DNA of 64,000 bases from Roseobacter sp. Its GTDB lineage: Bacteria; Pseudomonadota; Alphaproteobacteria; Rhodobacterales; Rhodobacteraceae. The notes beneath the pieces were generated by a model, which did no database searches, was not told the DNA's origin, and was given only the letters and a program-made list of their open reading frames with translations. A program made the position numbers and the translations under genes. Positions 1-9,652 of this stretch are shown in pieces. The stretch lies in assembly GCA_015665415.1 (NCBI GenBank), contig JADFAE010000010.1, positions 248,001-312,000 on the forward strand. The letters are read 5' to 3'. Position 1 is the first letter of the stretch, and every line of letters starts with the position of its first letter.

Positions 1-843
1 GGTTTCGTCCTTTTTGCGAATGACGCGGATGATCTTGGAGAGTTCCTCCATCAGATCGGCGCGGTTTTGCAAGCGCCCGGCCGTGTCGATCATCAACAGG
101 TCCGCGCCCTCTTCCTGGGCCCGTGTCATCGCGTCAAAGGCCAGGCTGGCTGGATCCGAGCCCTCGGGGGCGGTCAGGACCGGAACCCCTGCACGCTCCC
201 CCCAGACCTGCAGCTGTTCGACGGCAGCCGCGCGAAACGTGTCGCCCGCCGCGATCACCACGTTTTTGCCCGCAGCCTTGAACTGGCTGGCCAATTTGCC
301 AATCGTGGTGGTCTTGCCGGAGCCATTGACCCCGACCACCAGCACCACCTGAGGCCGATGCGCGTAGATCGGCATCGGTTTGGCCACGTTTTCCATTACC
401 CGGGCGATCTCAGCTGCAAGCAGCGCCTTGATTTCGCGGGCCGACAGTTTCTTGCCCAGACGTCCCTCTGCCATATTGGCGGTCACGCGCAGGGCGGTAT
501 CGACCCCCATATCGGCGGCAATCAACAGCTCTTCCAGCTGCTCCAGCATGTCATCGTCCAGAACCCGGCGCGCGGCAGGCCCGCTGTCGCGTCCCATGAG
601 GCGGCCCAGAAGACCTGCGGGTTTGACCGGTTGCGCGACCGGTTCTTCTTTGGAGGGTCCTGGCGCGGCGGATGCGGGCCCCGGATCTTGAGACAGCGCA
701 TCGGCTGGCGCACTGACGTGGGGGGCCACTGATGGGGCGGCCTCAGAGATCTCTGCGCCCTCTTCGACAATCGCTTCCAGACCTTCGTCCAGTTTCGACG
801 AAGACTTGAACAAACGCTCTTTGAGCTTTGAGAAAAACGCCAT
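1..843 (-). CDS. ftsY: Signal recognition particle receptor FtsY (C-terminus beyond window)
   Basis: SRP receptor GTPase that docks ribosome-nascent chain-SRP complexes at the SecYEG translocon. The first 281 codons are present and the frame runs off the left edge. Residues 1-75 form an acidic, Pro/Ala-rich A domain. The N domain helices follow (about 90-155). The NG GTPase P-loop GVNGSGKTTT is at about 171-180, and DTAGR (G3) lies near residue 257. The missing part should be roughly the last 110-120 residues. The start ATG at 843 gives MAFFSKLKERLF, a typical basic amphipathic FtsY N-terminus. A YhhN-like gene on the same strand lies upstream. Confidence 0.95.
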   Translation of the reverse strand, partial: MAFFSKLKERLFKSSSKLDEGLEAIVEEGAEISEAAPSVAPHVSAPADALSQDPGPASAAPGPSKEEPVAQPVKPAGLLGRLMGRDSGPAARRVLDDDMLEQLEELLIAADMGVDTALRVTANMAEGRLGKKLSAREIKALLAAEIARVMENVAKPMPIYAHRPQVVLVVGVNGSGKTTTIGKLASQFKAAGKNVVIAAGDTFRAAAVEQLQVWGERAGVPVLTAPEGSDPASLAFDAMTRAQEEGADLLMIDTAGRLQNRADLMEELSKIIRVIRKKDET

Positions 844-919
844 CAGGGCCTCCGCAACAGGGTATCCCCCTCACCTAATGCGGATTGCACCCGGTTGCAA
901 AGCGGATGCAGCGCCACAC

Positions 920-1567
920 TCAGGAAAAAGACAGATAAAACCCGGCCTGCGCGCCCCAATAGAGCGGCCAGACCACATAGGGTGTCATCCGGCGCAGCCG
1001 ATGATCCTGGTCCAGTACAAAGGTTTCAAAGGCCAGAACCACATCCGAAACCATAAAGGCCAGGGCCGCGGGCAAGACCCAGGGCAGCGCGCGCTCTGGC
1101 AGGCTGAGGGCCGCAAGCCCCATGGCAAGAATGATTGGGATATAGATCATCACCGGGATCTTCAGATCCCCCGCGCGCGGAGCCAGCACCCGGATCATAC
1201 CCAGGCCCAGCGCCAGCAGGGCCAGCGTAAGCAGCAGATCTGGCAGCTGCCAGATCTGCGCGAAATCACCACTTGGGCCCTGCAAAAACAGTATGACATA
1301 GGCCAGATGTCCCGCCGCAAAGGCGCCGACGCCCGCCATAAAGGCCTGCTCTCCCTGGCGCGACAGGCAGAAATCCCCCAATGCACAGAAAGCCAAGGCA
1401 AGAACCAGCCAAAGGGGCCCACTTGCCAGCAGAGCCGCAACAGCCAAAAGCGCCACCGAAGTGGTTTTCGTCACGCTGCGCAACGGGGATGGATCCCGGG
1501 CGGTCAGCCCGAGGTAGGCCAGCGCCGCCAGGGCTGCTGCAAATTCCAGAATTGTCACCAATGGCAT
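920..1567 (-). CDS. YhhN/lysoplasmalogenase-like membrane protein
   Basis: A 215-residue, very hydrophobic protein with about seven or eight predicted membrane spans. It resembles the YhhN/TMEM86 family (lysoplasmalogenase in animals; the bacterial role is unclear). Family-like features include the ALGDFCLSRQGEQAF segment in the middle and the MVSDVVLAFETF segment near the C-terminus, both with conserved Asp residues inside helices. The open frame continues upstream to 1789. I chose ATG 1567 because GGGGAGAG lies just before it and the hydrophobic N-terminus begins there; the upstream 74 residues look like non-coding sequence. It lies upstream of ftsY on the same strand. Confidence 0.85.
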   Translation of the reverse strand: MPLVTILEFAAALAALAYLGLTARDPSPLRSVTKTTSVALLAVAALLASGPLWLVLALAFCALGDFCLSRQGEQAFMAGVGAFAAGHLAYVILFLQGPSGDFAQIWQLPDLLLTLALLALGLGMIRVLAPRAGDLKIPVMIYIPIILAMGLAALSLPERALPWVLPAALAFMVSDVVLAFETFVLDQDHRLRRMTPYVVWPLYWGAQAGFYLSFS

Positions 1568-1718
1568 ATGGCTCTCCCCTGCGTCTCCAATTGCCCCATG
1601 TTTGCCCCGGTTGTCGTGAGTGGTCAAAGGTGACCCAGGGACAGGTACCGCCCGCGCCTCGCGTGTCTTACAAAGGAAAGCCTTGGCTTTGGACGGCGCG
1701 CTCTGGCACAATTTCTCC

Positions 1719-2120
1719 ATGCGTTCCTTGCTGATTCTCTGCGCCACCCTGGCTGCCCTGCCCTTTGCGGCGCAGGCAGGCGAACCCATGGATGCAGAGG
1801 AATTTGATCACTACACCCGTGGCAAGACGTTGTTCTACGGGTTTGGCGGGACCGCCTACGGGGTTGAACGCTACCTTCCGGACCGCAGAGTCATCTGGTC
1901 CTTTCTCGACGGGCGCTGCCAAGAAGGCACCTGGTATGAGGACGCCGGCCAGATCTGCTTTGTCTATGAGGATCGCAGCGACCCGCAGTGCTGGAGCTTT
2001 TCTCTCACTCCGGAAGGTCTGAGTGCGCGGTTTCAAAACGACCCCGAGGCCACCGAGCTATATGAAGCCGGAGATGTGGACGAAGAAATGCTGTGTCTCG
2101 GACCCGAAGTCGGCGTTTGA
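1719..2120 (+). CDS. Small secreted protein of unknown function
   Basis: A 133-residue protein with a clear Sec signal peptide: MRSLLILCATLAALPFAAQA, with AQA as the probable cleavage site after residue 20. The mature part is acidic and Trp/Tyr-rich, with four Cys residues in GRCQEG, GQICF, DPQCW and EMLCLG, so two disulfides in the periplasm are plausible. I do not recognise a named domain, although similar small secreted proteins are common in Rhodobacteraceae. The open frame reaches back to 1620, but the signal peptide fixes the start at 1719. It is convergent with xseA, with only two bases between the stop codons. Confidence 0.75.
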   Translation: MRSLLILCATLAALPFAAQAGEPMDAEEFDHYTRGKTLFYGFGGTAYGVERYLPDRRVIWSFLDGRCQEGTWYEDAGQICFVYEDRSDPQCWSFSLTPEGLSARFQNDPEATELYEAGDVDEEMLCLGPEVGV

Positions 2121-2122
2121 AG

Positions 2123-3664
2123 CTAGAACAGAGCACCCTGATCATCGCCCGCTTCCGTGGAATTGTTGTCCGGCTTGCTTGGGTCAGATTTGCCAGCCCC
2201 GGCTTTGCCAGATGTTTTTGCGGGTCTTGTCGACTCCCCGCGCGTAGAAAGATCAAGACTGCCATCCGCAAATTCGATGCTGAGCGCTACCGCCTGTGCA
2301 GCGGCGGCACGGCTGGTGACGATCTCTGCCCCGCTGCGCACCACCGCATAGCCACGCTCCAGTGTTGCCTTGTAGCTGAGGATGTCCAATTGGCGGCCCG
2401 TGGCCTGCAGATTTTGGCGATGACGTTCGATCCGCAACCCCTGGGCCGCATCCAAGCGCTGTGACAGCTGGATCAGGCGGTCTTTTTGCCGACTGGCCTC
2501 TTGGGTGATCGGGCGCAGGCTGAGGCGGGAGGACAGATTGCGCAGCCTGTCGCGGCGGCTGTCGACCAACTGGCGCAGGGTCGCGGGGCGCAGCGCCGCC
2601 GAAGCCCGGCTCAGGGCTACATGCCAGTTCTGCACCCCCGCAATCAAGGCGCGGGGCAAACGGTCCGCCACATGGTCCAGCCGCTGGCGCGGCGTGTCCA
2701 GCAGGCTTTCGGGGCGTGGCATGGCGCGGGCCAGATCATTCAGCCGCTGACGCCGCATCTGTACCGCCTGGCCGGTGCCACGCAGCAGGCGTGCGCCCTG
2801 ATCTTCGACCCAGCCCATCAGCTCTAGCCGCACCGGCACCGCCAGCTCGGCCGCGGCGGTAGGGGTTGGGGCCCGGCGATCAGAGACAAAATCAATCAGC
2901 GTGGTATCGGTCTCATGCCCGACGGCGGAGATCAGCGGAATCTCTGAGGCAGCGACAGCACGGGCCACCACCTCTTCGTTAAAGCCCCACAGGTCCTCAA
3001 TCGCGCCGCCCCCACGTGCCACAATGATCAGATCCGGGCGCGGCAGCGCGCCCCCCGGGGTCAGCCGGTTGAAGCCCTCGATGGCCCGGGCCACCTCTGG
3101 GGCGCAATTGCTGCCCTGTACCGCAACGGGCCAGACCAGAACCTTGCGCGGGAAACGTTCACGCAACCGGTGCAGGATATCGCGGATCACCGCGCCCGAA
3201 GGCGAGGTCACCACGCCAATGATATGCGGCAGATAGGGCAGCGGCTTTTTACGCTCGGGCGCAAACAGGCCTTCGGCCTCCAGCTGTTTCTTGCGCTTTT
3301 CCAGCAGCGCCATCAGCGCGCCCTGGCCCGCGACAGCCACCTCATCGACGTTCATGTTGTATTTCGACTGCGCCCCAAAAGCAGTGAGACGGCCGGTAAC
3401 AACCACTTCCAGGCCTTCCTCTGGCACCACGGCGAGATTGGAAATCTGACCTTTCCAGGTGGTGCAGGCCAGCACTGAGCGATCATCCTTGATGTCATAA
3501 TACAAATGACCAGAACGCGCCTTGAACACCCGTCCCACTTCGCCGCGCACGCGGATGCGGCCAAACGTGCCCTCCAGCGTGCGCTTCACCTCGCCGGACA
3601 GTTCCGAGACGCTGAATTCAGGCGCATTCTGGCCGGGCTTGGGATCATCAAAAAGGTCGGACAA
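2123..3664 (-). CDS. xseA: Exodeoxyribonuclease VII large subunit
   Basis: Catalytic subunit of exonuclease VII, which degrades single-stranded DNA in both directions during repair and recombination. The N-terminal OB-fold lies at about residues 15-110 (VRGEVGRVFKARSGHLYYDIKDD). The nuclease domain follows, with VVTSPSGAVIRD and ARGGGAIEDLWGFNEE, then ISAVGHETDTTLIDFVSDRRAPTPTAAAE, all hallmark XseA segments. A long coiled-coil region follows (about 290-440). The last 50 residues are a Lys/Ser/Gly-rich, probably disordered tail (AKTSGKAGAGKSDPSKPDN), which makes this 513-residue protein somewhat longer than the E. coli enzyme. The small subunit gene xseB is not in this window. Confidence 0.96.
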   Translation of the reverse strand: MSDLFDDPKPGQNAPEFSVSELSGEVKRTLEGTFGRIRVRGEVGRVFKARSGHLYYDIKDDRSVLACTTWKGQISNLAVVPEEGLEVVVTGRLTAFGAQSKYNMNVDEVAVAGQGALMALLEKRKKQLEAEGLFAPERKKPLPYLPHIIGVVTSPSGAVIRDILHRLRERFPRKVLVWPVAVQGSNCAPEVARAIEGFNRLTPGGALPRPDLIIVARGGGAIEDLWGFNEEVVARAVAASEIPLISAVGHETDTTLIDFVSDRRAPTPTAAAELAVPVRLELMGWVEDQGARLLRGTGQAVQMRRQRLNDLARAMPRPESLLDTPRQRLDHVADRLPRALIAGVQNWHVALSRASAALRPATLRQLVDSRRDRLRNLSSRLSLRPITQEASRQKDRLIQLSQRLDAAQGLRIERHRQNLQATGRQLDILSYKATLERGYAVVRSGAEIVTSRAAAAQAVALSIEFADGSLDLSTRGESTRPAKTSGKAGAGKSDPSKPDNNSTEAGDDQGALF

Positions 3665-3757
3665 GGACGTGTGCCTCCAGCGATTTCTCGCATATTCTTA
3701 TTGTTTTGCGCGGCGGATCTTACTGCTATGTCGCGGTGAGGCCAAGACTTGAAAACC

Positions 3758-4378
3758 TCAATCCCCGCCGCAACTGCTGCAACTCGACCCATCACTTTCG
3801 TGCACGAATCTACCACCGGATACTCGCACAAATGGCAGCTGCACCCAGAAGCTCAGACCGTAAACGGCGCCCAGTGCAGCGGCGATATAAATCGCCACCG
3901 GTTCCTTGGCAATAAAACCAAGCAGCAGCGTCAGCAAAGCGCAGGCTAGGAAAATGGTATCCGGAGCCTTGCGTGCCGAAGTGGGCCAGTGATCATAGGG
4001 AGGTGAGAAGCCAAATTCTTTTCGATACAACGCCAAGGTAACCGCGTAGTCAGGATGCTCATAATACGCACCTTGACCTGGGGCATGATGCAGCCGACGC
4101 CCTAGGGTCTCACCACAAAAGCGATCCCAATAGTCCCGCGTAAGAGTGAGGTGCAGGTGCCAGACCTTATCTACCCGAGGAGAAGGAACAAGGGGCCGAT
4201 CCGCAACCTGGGTCAGATAGGCAAAACGCCGGTACTCATCAATGGCATCTTCAGCCAAGCTTTGCGTGAATTTTGTGTCGCGCCGCAAGAGATCGACAAA
4301 ACTCACGCCACCATCAACTGTAGGAAAGTCATATCCGGAAATCCGCTCCCACAAATCGGGTCTGCTCAAATGAGACAT
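3758..4378 (-). CDS. TIGR04222-like membrane protein with Cys-rich C-terminus
   Basis: A 206-residue protein. Residues 1-135 form a soluble domain with YRRFAYLTQV, VDKVWHLHLTLTRDYW (69-84) and RRLHHAP, then FGFSPPYDHWP. This VDxxWHLH pattern resembles the N-terminal part of the TIGR04222 membrane-protein family and glycine-rich-domain proteins. Two adjacent membrane helices follow (about 141-157 and 161-180). The protein ends in SSCSSCGGD, a Cys/Gly tail typical of that family. Function is unknown; the His cluster could bind metal, but that is inference. It lies between xseA and purD and is divergent from purD. Confidence 0.75.
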   Translation of the reverse strand: MSHLSRPDLWERISGYDFPTVDGGVSFVDLLRRDTKFTQSLAEDAIDEYRRFAYLTQVADRPLVPSPRVDKVWHLHLTLTRDYWDRFCGETLGRRLHHAPGQGAYYEHPDYAVTLALYRKEFGFSPPYDHWPTSARKAPDTIFLACALLTLLLGFIAKEPVAIYIAAALGAVYGLSFWVQLPFVRVSGGRFVHESDGSSCSSCGGD

Positions 4379-4452
4379 CTCTGAATGCGTCCCTTGCCTG
4401 TTTCCGCGTCAACTACTAGACCTCGCACAAAGCTTAGCAAGTGGAGAGCGAC

Positions 4453-5718
4453 TTGAATATCCTTATCCTCGGCAGCGGCGGGCGTGAACATGCCTTGGCT
4501 TGGGCTGTGATGCAGAACCCCAAATGTGACAAACTGATCGTGGCCCCGGGCAATGCCGGCATCGCCCAGATCGCGGAATGCGCCAGCCTGGACATCATGG
4601 ATGGGGCGGCTGTCACCGTCTTTGTCGAAGAAAACGCCATCGGATTTGTCATCATTGGCCCTGAAGCGCCGCTGGCCACAGGTGTTGCGGACCGGCTGCG
4701 CGAGGCAGGCGTTCTGGTCTTTGGCCCCTCCGAGGCCGCCGCCCGCCTGGAAGCCTCCAAAAGCTTTACCAAAGAAGTCTGCGATGCCGCCAAGGCACCA
4801 ACGGCGGGCTATGGCCACTTCACCGAGGCCGAGGCCGCCAAGGCCCATATCCGCACCCATGGCGCCCCCACTGTGGTCAAGGCCGATGGTCTGGCCGCCG
4901 GCAAAGGCGTGATCATTGCCATGAGCGAGGACGAGGCGCTGGAAGCCATTGATGATATGTTTGGCGGCGCCTTTGGTGGAGCCGGTGCGGAAGTGGTGAT
5001 TGAAGAGTTCATGGAGGGCGAAGAGGCTTCGCTCTTTGTGCTGGTCGATGGCGAAGAGGTGCTGTCGATCGGCTCCGCCCAGGATCACAAGCGCGTCGGC
5101 GAGGGCGACACCGGCCCCAATACTGGTGGCATGGGGGCCTATTCCCCCGCCCCGGTTCTGACACCCGAAATCGAAGCCAGGGCGATGGAGGAAATCGTCA
5201 AACCCACGATGAGGGTCATGGCCGAGCGCGGCATGCCTTATCAGGGTGTTCTCTATGCCGGTCTGATGATCAAGGATGGCGCCCCCCGCCTGGTGGAATA
5301 CAACGTGCGCTTTGGGGATCCTGAATGCCAGGTTCTGATGATGCGCCTGGGCGCACAGGCGTTGGATCTGATGCAGGCCGCCGCCGAGGGTCGCCTCGGC
5401 GAGGCCCAGGTGAACTGGGGCGATGATCACGCCATCACCGTGGTGATGGCTGCCAATGGCTATCCCGGCACTTACGAAAAAGGCACTGTCATCAAGGGTC
5501 TGGAAGCACTCCCCGAGGACAGCGCAAACATGGTGTTTCATGCCGGCACTGCCACAAAGGATGGCGAGACCATCGCCACGGGGGGACGCGTTCTCAATGT
5601 CACGGCGCGGGGCAACAGCCTGAAAGAGGCCCGCGACCGCGCCTATGCGATGACGGATCAGATCGACTGGCCTGAGGGGTTCTGTCGTCGCGATATCGGC
5701 TGGCGCGCGCTGGACTAG
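4453..5718 (+). CDS. purD: Phosphoribosylamine-glycine ligase (GAR synthetase)
   Basis: ATP-grasp enzyme joining phosphoribosylamine and glycine in the second step of purine synthesis. Visible landmarks are NILILGSGGREHALAW at the N-terminus, GPEAPLATGVADRLR, VVKADGLAAGKGV, VVIEEFMEGEEASLF, TGPNTGGMGAYSPAP and VEYNVRFGDPECQ. Length (421 residues) is normal. The frame can also be opened at a GTG at 4441, but GGAG at 4443-4446 sits six bases before a TTG at 4453, and that TTG gives the canonical MNILILGSGG start. I therefore call TTG. The gene is followed by a hairpin-rich intergenic element. Confidence 0.95.
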   Translation: MNILILGSGGREHALAWAVMQNPKCDKLIVAPGNAGIAQIAECASLDIMDGAAVTVFVEENAIGFVIIGPEAPLATGVADRLREAGVLVFGPSEAAARLEASKSFTKEVCDAAKAPTAGYGHFTEAEAAKAHIRTHGAPTVVKADGLAAGKGVIIAMSEDEALEAIDDMFGGAFGGAGAEVVIEEFMEGEEASLFVLVDGEEVLSIGSAQDHKRVGEGDTGPNTGGMGAYSPAPVLTPEIEARAMEEIVKPTMRVMAERGMPYQGVLYAGLMIKDGAPRLVEYNVRFGDPECQVLMMRLGAQALDLMQAAAEGRLGEAQVNWGDDHAITVVMAANGYPGTYEKGTVIKGLEALPEDSANMVFHAGTATKDGETIATGGRVLNVTARGNSLKEARDRAYAMTDQIDWPEGFCRRDIGWRALD

Positions 5719-6045
5719 GAGCAAAAACCAACTGTGGTCGCGGGGGCGCTGCCCCCGTCGCCCAAGAGGCGACTCCCCCGGGATATTTTTGGCCAAATGA
5801 AGCCGGTAGCAGAGCCTGAGCCTTGTGGGTCTCACATATGGCGCGCAGATATCTTTGCGCGCGGGGAGGCCCCCTCCCCAGACGACGCAACTCTCATGGC
5901 CTATTCAGCAGGCGCAGGCAGCAGGTACAGGCGCAGACAGCCGCTAAGGCGCTGAAACGTCACGTTTACATCCTCCCTTTGCCCATCATAGCTGTTTGCA
6001 TAAAAGCACATAGCGGCTAAGCTTCGGTCAGTTTTGGGAGGCACG
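5719..6045. other. Gene-free stretch with four hairpins after purD
   Basis: This 327-base gap holds no credible gene. It carries four compact inverted repeats in a row: CGGGGGC/GCCCCCG (5741-5757), GTCGCC/GGCGAC (5758-5774), GCGCGCA/TGCGCGC (5841-5862) and GGGGAGG/CCTCCCC (5863-5879). The end of the gap should contain the promoter for the PAS-LuxR gene, but I could not define a convincing -35/-10 pair. Confidence 0.6.
5741..5805 (+). repeat. Double-hairpin intergenic element, probable purD terminator
   Basis: Two adjacent stem-loops (5741-5757 and 5758-5774) are followed by CCCCCGGGATATTTTT and GGCCAAATGAAG. From memory, this arrangement (G/C-rich hairpins, then GGGATATTTTTGGCCAAATGAAG-like sequence) recurs between genes in many Rhodobacteraceae chromosomes. 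The position after purD and the T-run at 5786-5790 suggest it ends purD transcription. Only one copy is in this window, so the repeat status is from recall. Confidence 0.5.
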
Positions 6046-6663
6046 ATGCAACAACAGCCCGGCTCTGATACACTCGACCCGCTTTTTACGGCGCGCGATC
6101 TCGCCAGCCTGGCCTTTGACTTTGCACCTGTGGGTCTTGTCGTCACCGAAAACAGAGTTCTGCGGGAATGCAACCCGCGCTTTTGCGAGATGTTCGGCTA
6201 TCCCCGAGAAGAGCTGTTGGATCAGCTTTTTGCCTTTCTCTACCCCTCGGATGAAGAGTTCCAAAACCTTCGCAATCGCGGCGACAAGATCCTGGGCGCG
6301 GGCAACCCCTATTGGGACGAGCGGGTGATGCGACGCAAGAGTGGCGAGCTGTTCTGGGTGCGGGTGCGCGGCCATACCTTCACACCAGATGCGCCGCTTG
6401 GGCGCGCAGTCTGGAGTTTTGCCGATCTCTCTGCGCTGCGCCCCTATCTGCCCCTGACCCGGCGCGAGCGAGAGGTCTATTCGCTTTTGGGGGAAGGACA
6501 GACCAGCAAGGAGATCGCTCGCACGCTGTCTCTCAGCTATCGCACCGTCGAGGTGCATCGTGCCCGGTTGTTGAAGAAGATGGGGGTGAACAATACCGCC
6601 AGCTTGTTTTCATCGCTTGGCGACATTGGTGGCGATCATGTGGTGCGCAATGACAGCCCCTGA
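6046..6663 (+). CDS. PAS-domain LuxR-type transcriptional regulator
   Basis: A 205-residue two-domain regulator. Residues about 20-130 are a PAS fold ([31 protein letters not shown], a PAC-like [13 protein letters not shown]). Residues about 140-195 are a LuxR/NarL HTH ([41 protein letters not shown]). There is no kinase, receiver or autoinducer domain, so it probably couples a small ligand or cofactor in the PAS domain directly to DNA binding. GGGAGG at 6036-6041 supports ATG 6046 over the TTG at 6034. The GNAT gene overlaps its 3' end. The sensed signal cannot be read from sequence. Confidence 0.9.
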   Translation: MQQQPGSDTLDPLFTARDLASLAFDFAPVGLVVTENRVLRECNPRFCEMFGYPREELLDQLFAFLYPSDEEFQNLRNRGDKILGAGNPYWDERVMRRKSGELFWVRVRGHTFTPDAPLGRAVWSFADLSALRPYLPLTRREREVYSLLGEGQTSKEIARTLSLSYRTVEVHRARLLKKMGVNNTASLFSSLGDIGGDHVVRNDSP

Positions 6664-7222
6664 GGATCGATCGAAGCCAACAAACGGAAAGGCCAGCGGC
6701 AGGCTGCCGGGCTCAACAGAGCCTCGTTCTCATTCCAGGCCCCCAGGCAACCGCGCGCCGATGCCACCGCGCAGGCTGTTGCCTGACGCAGCAGAATTGC
6801 CACAGATCCTGAGCCTGATTCACCGCAGCTTTGCCGCAATGGAGGGGCGCATCAATCCACCTTCTTCGGTGCATCAACTGACAGCTGCGACCCTGGCGGA
6901 ACAATGTCAGCAAGGAGAGGTCTGGTGTCTGGGCGATCCGCCCCAGGCCTGTGTTTTCCTGACCCCGCATAGCGACTGCCTCTATCTGGGCAAGCTGGCG
7001 ACAGAAACGCACTGCCGAGGCCAGGGACTGGCACGCCGCCTGATCGATCTGGCTTGCCTGCGGGCGCGAGATCTGGGCTATAACGCCTTGGAGTTGCAGG
7101 TCCGCATCGAGTTGATAGAGAACCAACAGATCTTTTCCCGACTTGGCTTTGCAAAAACAGCTGAAACCGCACATGCCGGGTTTAATCACCCCACATCGGT
7201 CACCATGCGGCGCAGCTTGTAA
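6650..7222 (+). CDS. GNAT-family N-acetyltransferase
   Basis: Acetyl-CoA dependent N-acetyltransferase of unknown substrate. The acetyl-CoA binding motif is [25 protein letters not shown], with the Q/R-x-x-G-x-G/A signature RGQGLA. The terminal motif is [12 protein letters not shown]. The ATG at 6650 overlaps the 3' end of the PAS-LuxR gene by 14 bases, consistent with co-transcription. It would add a 37-residue polar N-terminal tail. An alternative ATG at 6761 starts directly at the fold, and neither has a strong ribosome site. Family confidence is high, start confidence is low. Confidence 0.8.
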   Translation: MTAPEDRSKPTNGKASGRLPGSTEPRSHSRPPGNRAPMPPRRLLPDAAELPQILSLIHRSFAAMEGRINPPSSVHQLTAATLAEQCQQGEVWCLGDPPQACVFLTPHSDCLYLGKLATETHCRGQGLARRLIDLACLRARDLGYNALELQVRIELIENQQIFSRLGFAKTAETAHAGFNHPTSVTMRRSL

Positions 7223-7307
7223 AACCAACCGCAACCGGCCCGAAACCAAGTCAGGGGGTTCTCCCGCGCGCGCAGGCATTCGCCGAATGCCACCGCCCTT
7301 GGGCCTG

Positions 7308-7336
7308 GCGCCCTGCTCCCATTGGGCGCAGGGCGC
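7308..7336. terminator. Hairpin between convergent genes
   Basis: A 9-bp stem, GCGCCCTGC (7308-7316) with GCAGGGCGC (7328-7336), lies between the convergent GNAT and FG-GAP genes. It has no following T-run, so it is only a candidate terminator or RNA-end stabiliser. Confidence 0.35.
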
Positions 7337-7383
7337 GGCTGCAGCTGCCGCTATCTTTGGGTCAGGACCGGGTCAGGATGTCA

Positions 7384-8180
7384 TCAACAGCCCAGCGCCC
7401 TCTGCAGGCTGTTGCTTCCTTCAAAAGCGCCAATGTCGTGACTTTGAATCTGACCCGCGATCAATCGCGATGCGACAAGCCTTTGCCAGTTGGCGTCGAC
7501 AGTGATCAGCTGCGGCCCCTGCCCGCAGTTGCGCAGACCGGAGGTGATGAAATCCTCCCCGATGCGATGGTTGGTCAAACCTGTTGCGGATGCAACTTGG
7601 CTGAGCTTGCCAGCTTCAAACCGCCAGATCCGCAGGGTCTTGGCCAGGTGGGGGCGGTCGATATAGGCAATCTCGACATGCCCGTCGCCATCCAGATCCG
7701 CAGCTCCGATCGGGGCCAGCCAGCGAAACCGGGTTCCAATTGGGGGCGTTGCCGCAATCTTATCACCGCTCTGGTCGTAGATCGCCAGCTGTGCTCCCAG
7801 CCTGGCATCACTTTCCACAACAAGGACTTCGCTCCGGCCATCACCGTCCAGATCCACCAAACGAGGCGCAAGGTCTTCAAACACCCGCGATTGTGGTAGG
7901 CTGACAACAGTCGTCCCTTGCCGTGCCACGGCATCGTAGCGCAGCCTCTTGTCATTGGTATTGCGCCAATGAATGAGAAGGCTGCCATATTCGACGCTAT
8001 CCCCAAGCACGCCATGGGGATATCGGGTGGTCGGTTCAGCAAATTCGACCGCCCTGATCTCTGCTGCCAGCGGCCATGCGGCTGCTAGGTCAACCAAAAG
8101 CATCACCGCCAGAGCCGCGCGGCGGGCGAAACGGGACCACGGGCGCAACAGATGACGCCGCGCCTTGGTCCCAGCTGTCA

Positions 8181-8181
<1 letters not shown>
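7384..8181 (-). CDS. Secreted FG-GAP/VCBS repeat protein
   Basis: A 265-residue protein with a basic N-terminus and one hydrophobic segment (about residues 20-40, AALAVMLLVDLAAAWPLAAE), a signal peptide or anchor. The exported part contains at least two FG-GAP-like calcium motifs: DLDGDGRSEVLVVES and DLDGDGHVEIAYID, typical of beta-propeller blades. The short length implies a partial or small propeller. Its ATG shares one base with the TGA of the upstream ferredoxin gene (TGATG at 8179-8183), so the two are probably translationally coupled. Function is unknown; a surface or periplasmic binding role is inference. Confidence 0.8.
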
Positions 8182-8875
<694 letters not shown>

Positions 8876-9430
8876 ATGACCCAAGCCCTTCGCAATTTTG
8901 TCGCCCCCCTGTTGCGGGTGACCCTGCCCAGTCTCACAACTGGGGTGATGGTTGGCCTGATGATTGGCCTCGGGGCCTGTGTGCCACAAACCCCGGTGCA
9001 GGTCCCGATACAGGCGCAACCAGAAGCCCCGCCCGGTGCGCCCCCGGGCACCTGCTGGCACCGCAACACCAGCCCCGCCGTGATCGAAACTGTTACCGAT
9101 CAGGTGCTTATCCAGCCCGCCCAGGTGAATGAAGCAGGTCAGATCACCCGCCCGGCGGTGTTTCGCACCGTCACCCGCCAGGAGATCGTCCAGCCCCGCC
9201 GCGATGCCTGGGTGGAAACCCCCTGCCCGGATCAATTAACCTCCGGCTTTATTGCCTCGCTGCAACGAGCCCTCGCTGCACGTGGCTTTTATCAGGGCGC
9301 CATCACCGGGCGCATGGATCGCGCCACCCGGATCGCCGTGCGCCGCTACCAGAAAGACTCCGGGTTGGACAGCAGCACCCTGTCGCTGGCGACAGCACGG
9401 CAACTCGGCCTGGTCGCCATTGCCCAATGA
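8876..9430 (+). CDS. Lipoprotein with C-terminal peptidoglycan-binding domain
   Basis: A 184-residue exported protein. The N-terminal hydrophobic region ends in LGACVPQ (Cys about residue 35), a lipobox, so a membrane-anchored lipoprotein is likely. Residues about 40-115 are Pro/Gln-rich with paired VTDQVLIQPAQV and VTRQEIVQPRR segments. The C-terminal 65 residues match the PG_binding_1 fold (IASLQRALAARGFYQGAITGRMDRATRIAVRRYQ). It probably tethers the outer membrane or a partner to the wall. A small hairpin (9448-9464) follows the stop codon. Confidence 0.85.
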   Translation: MTQALRNFVAPLLRVTLPSLTTGVMVGLMIGLGACVPQTPVQVPIQAQPEAPPGAPPGTCWHRNTSPAVIETVTDQVLIQPAQVNEAGQITRPAVFRTVTRQEIVQPRRDAWVETPCPDQLTSGFIASLQRALAARGFYQGAITGRMDRATRIAVRRYQKDSGLDSSTLSLATARQLGLVAIAQ

Positions 9431-9652
9431 TGGCCCACCCGGATACACGCGGCAGCTTGCCGCGCGCGCCCAGAGCCTAGCGACCACAAAATAGCATCGT
9501 CTCCCCTTGCCGCGACACTGCTATTGAACGGCTACAAAACCGCATCAGACAGCACGGAGTTTCCCAAAGGCCAAAGCTCTGCTAGAACCGCGATCAGACC
9601 AGCGTAAAACACCACCCCAAAGGCCCGCGCGCGAACCTGCGCGGGATCCCAG

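Noticed and set aside
5830-6045. LuxR-type autoinducer regulation for the PAS-LuxR gene
   Set aside because: No autoinducer-binding domain in the protein, no luxI gene nearby, and no lux-box-like palindrome found upstream.
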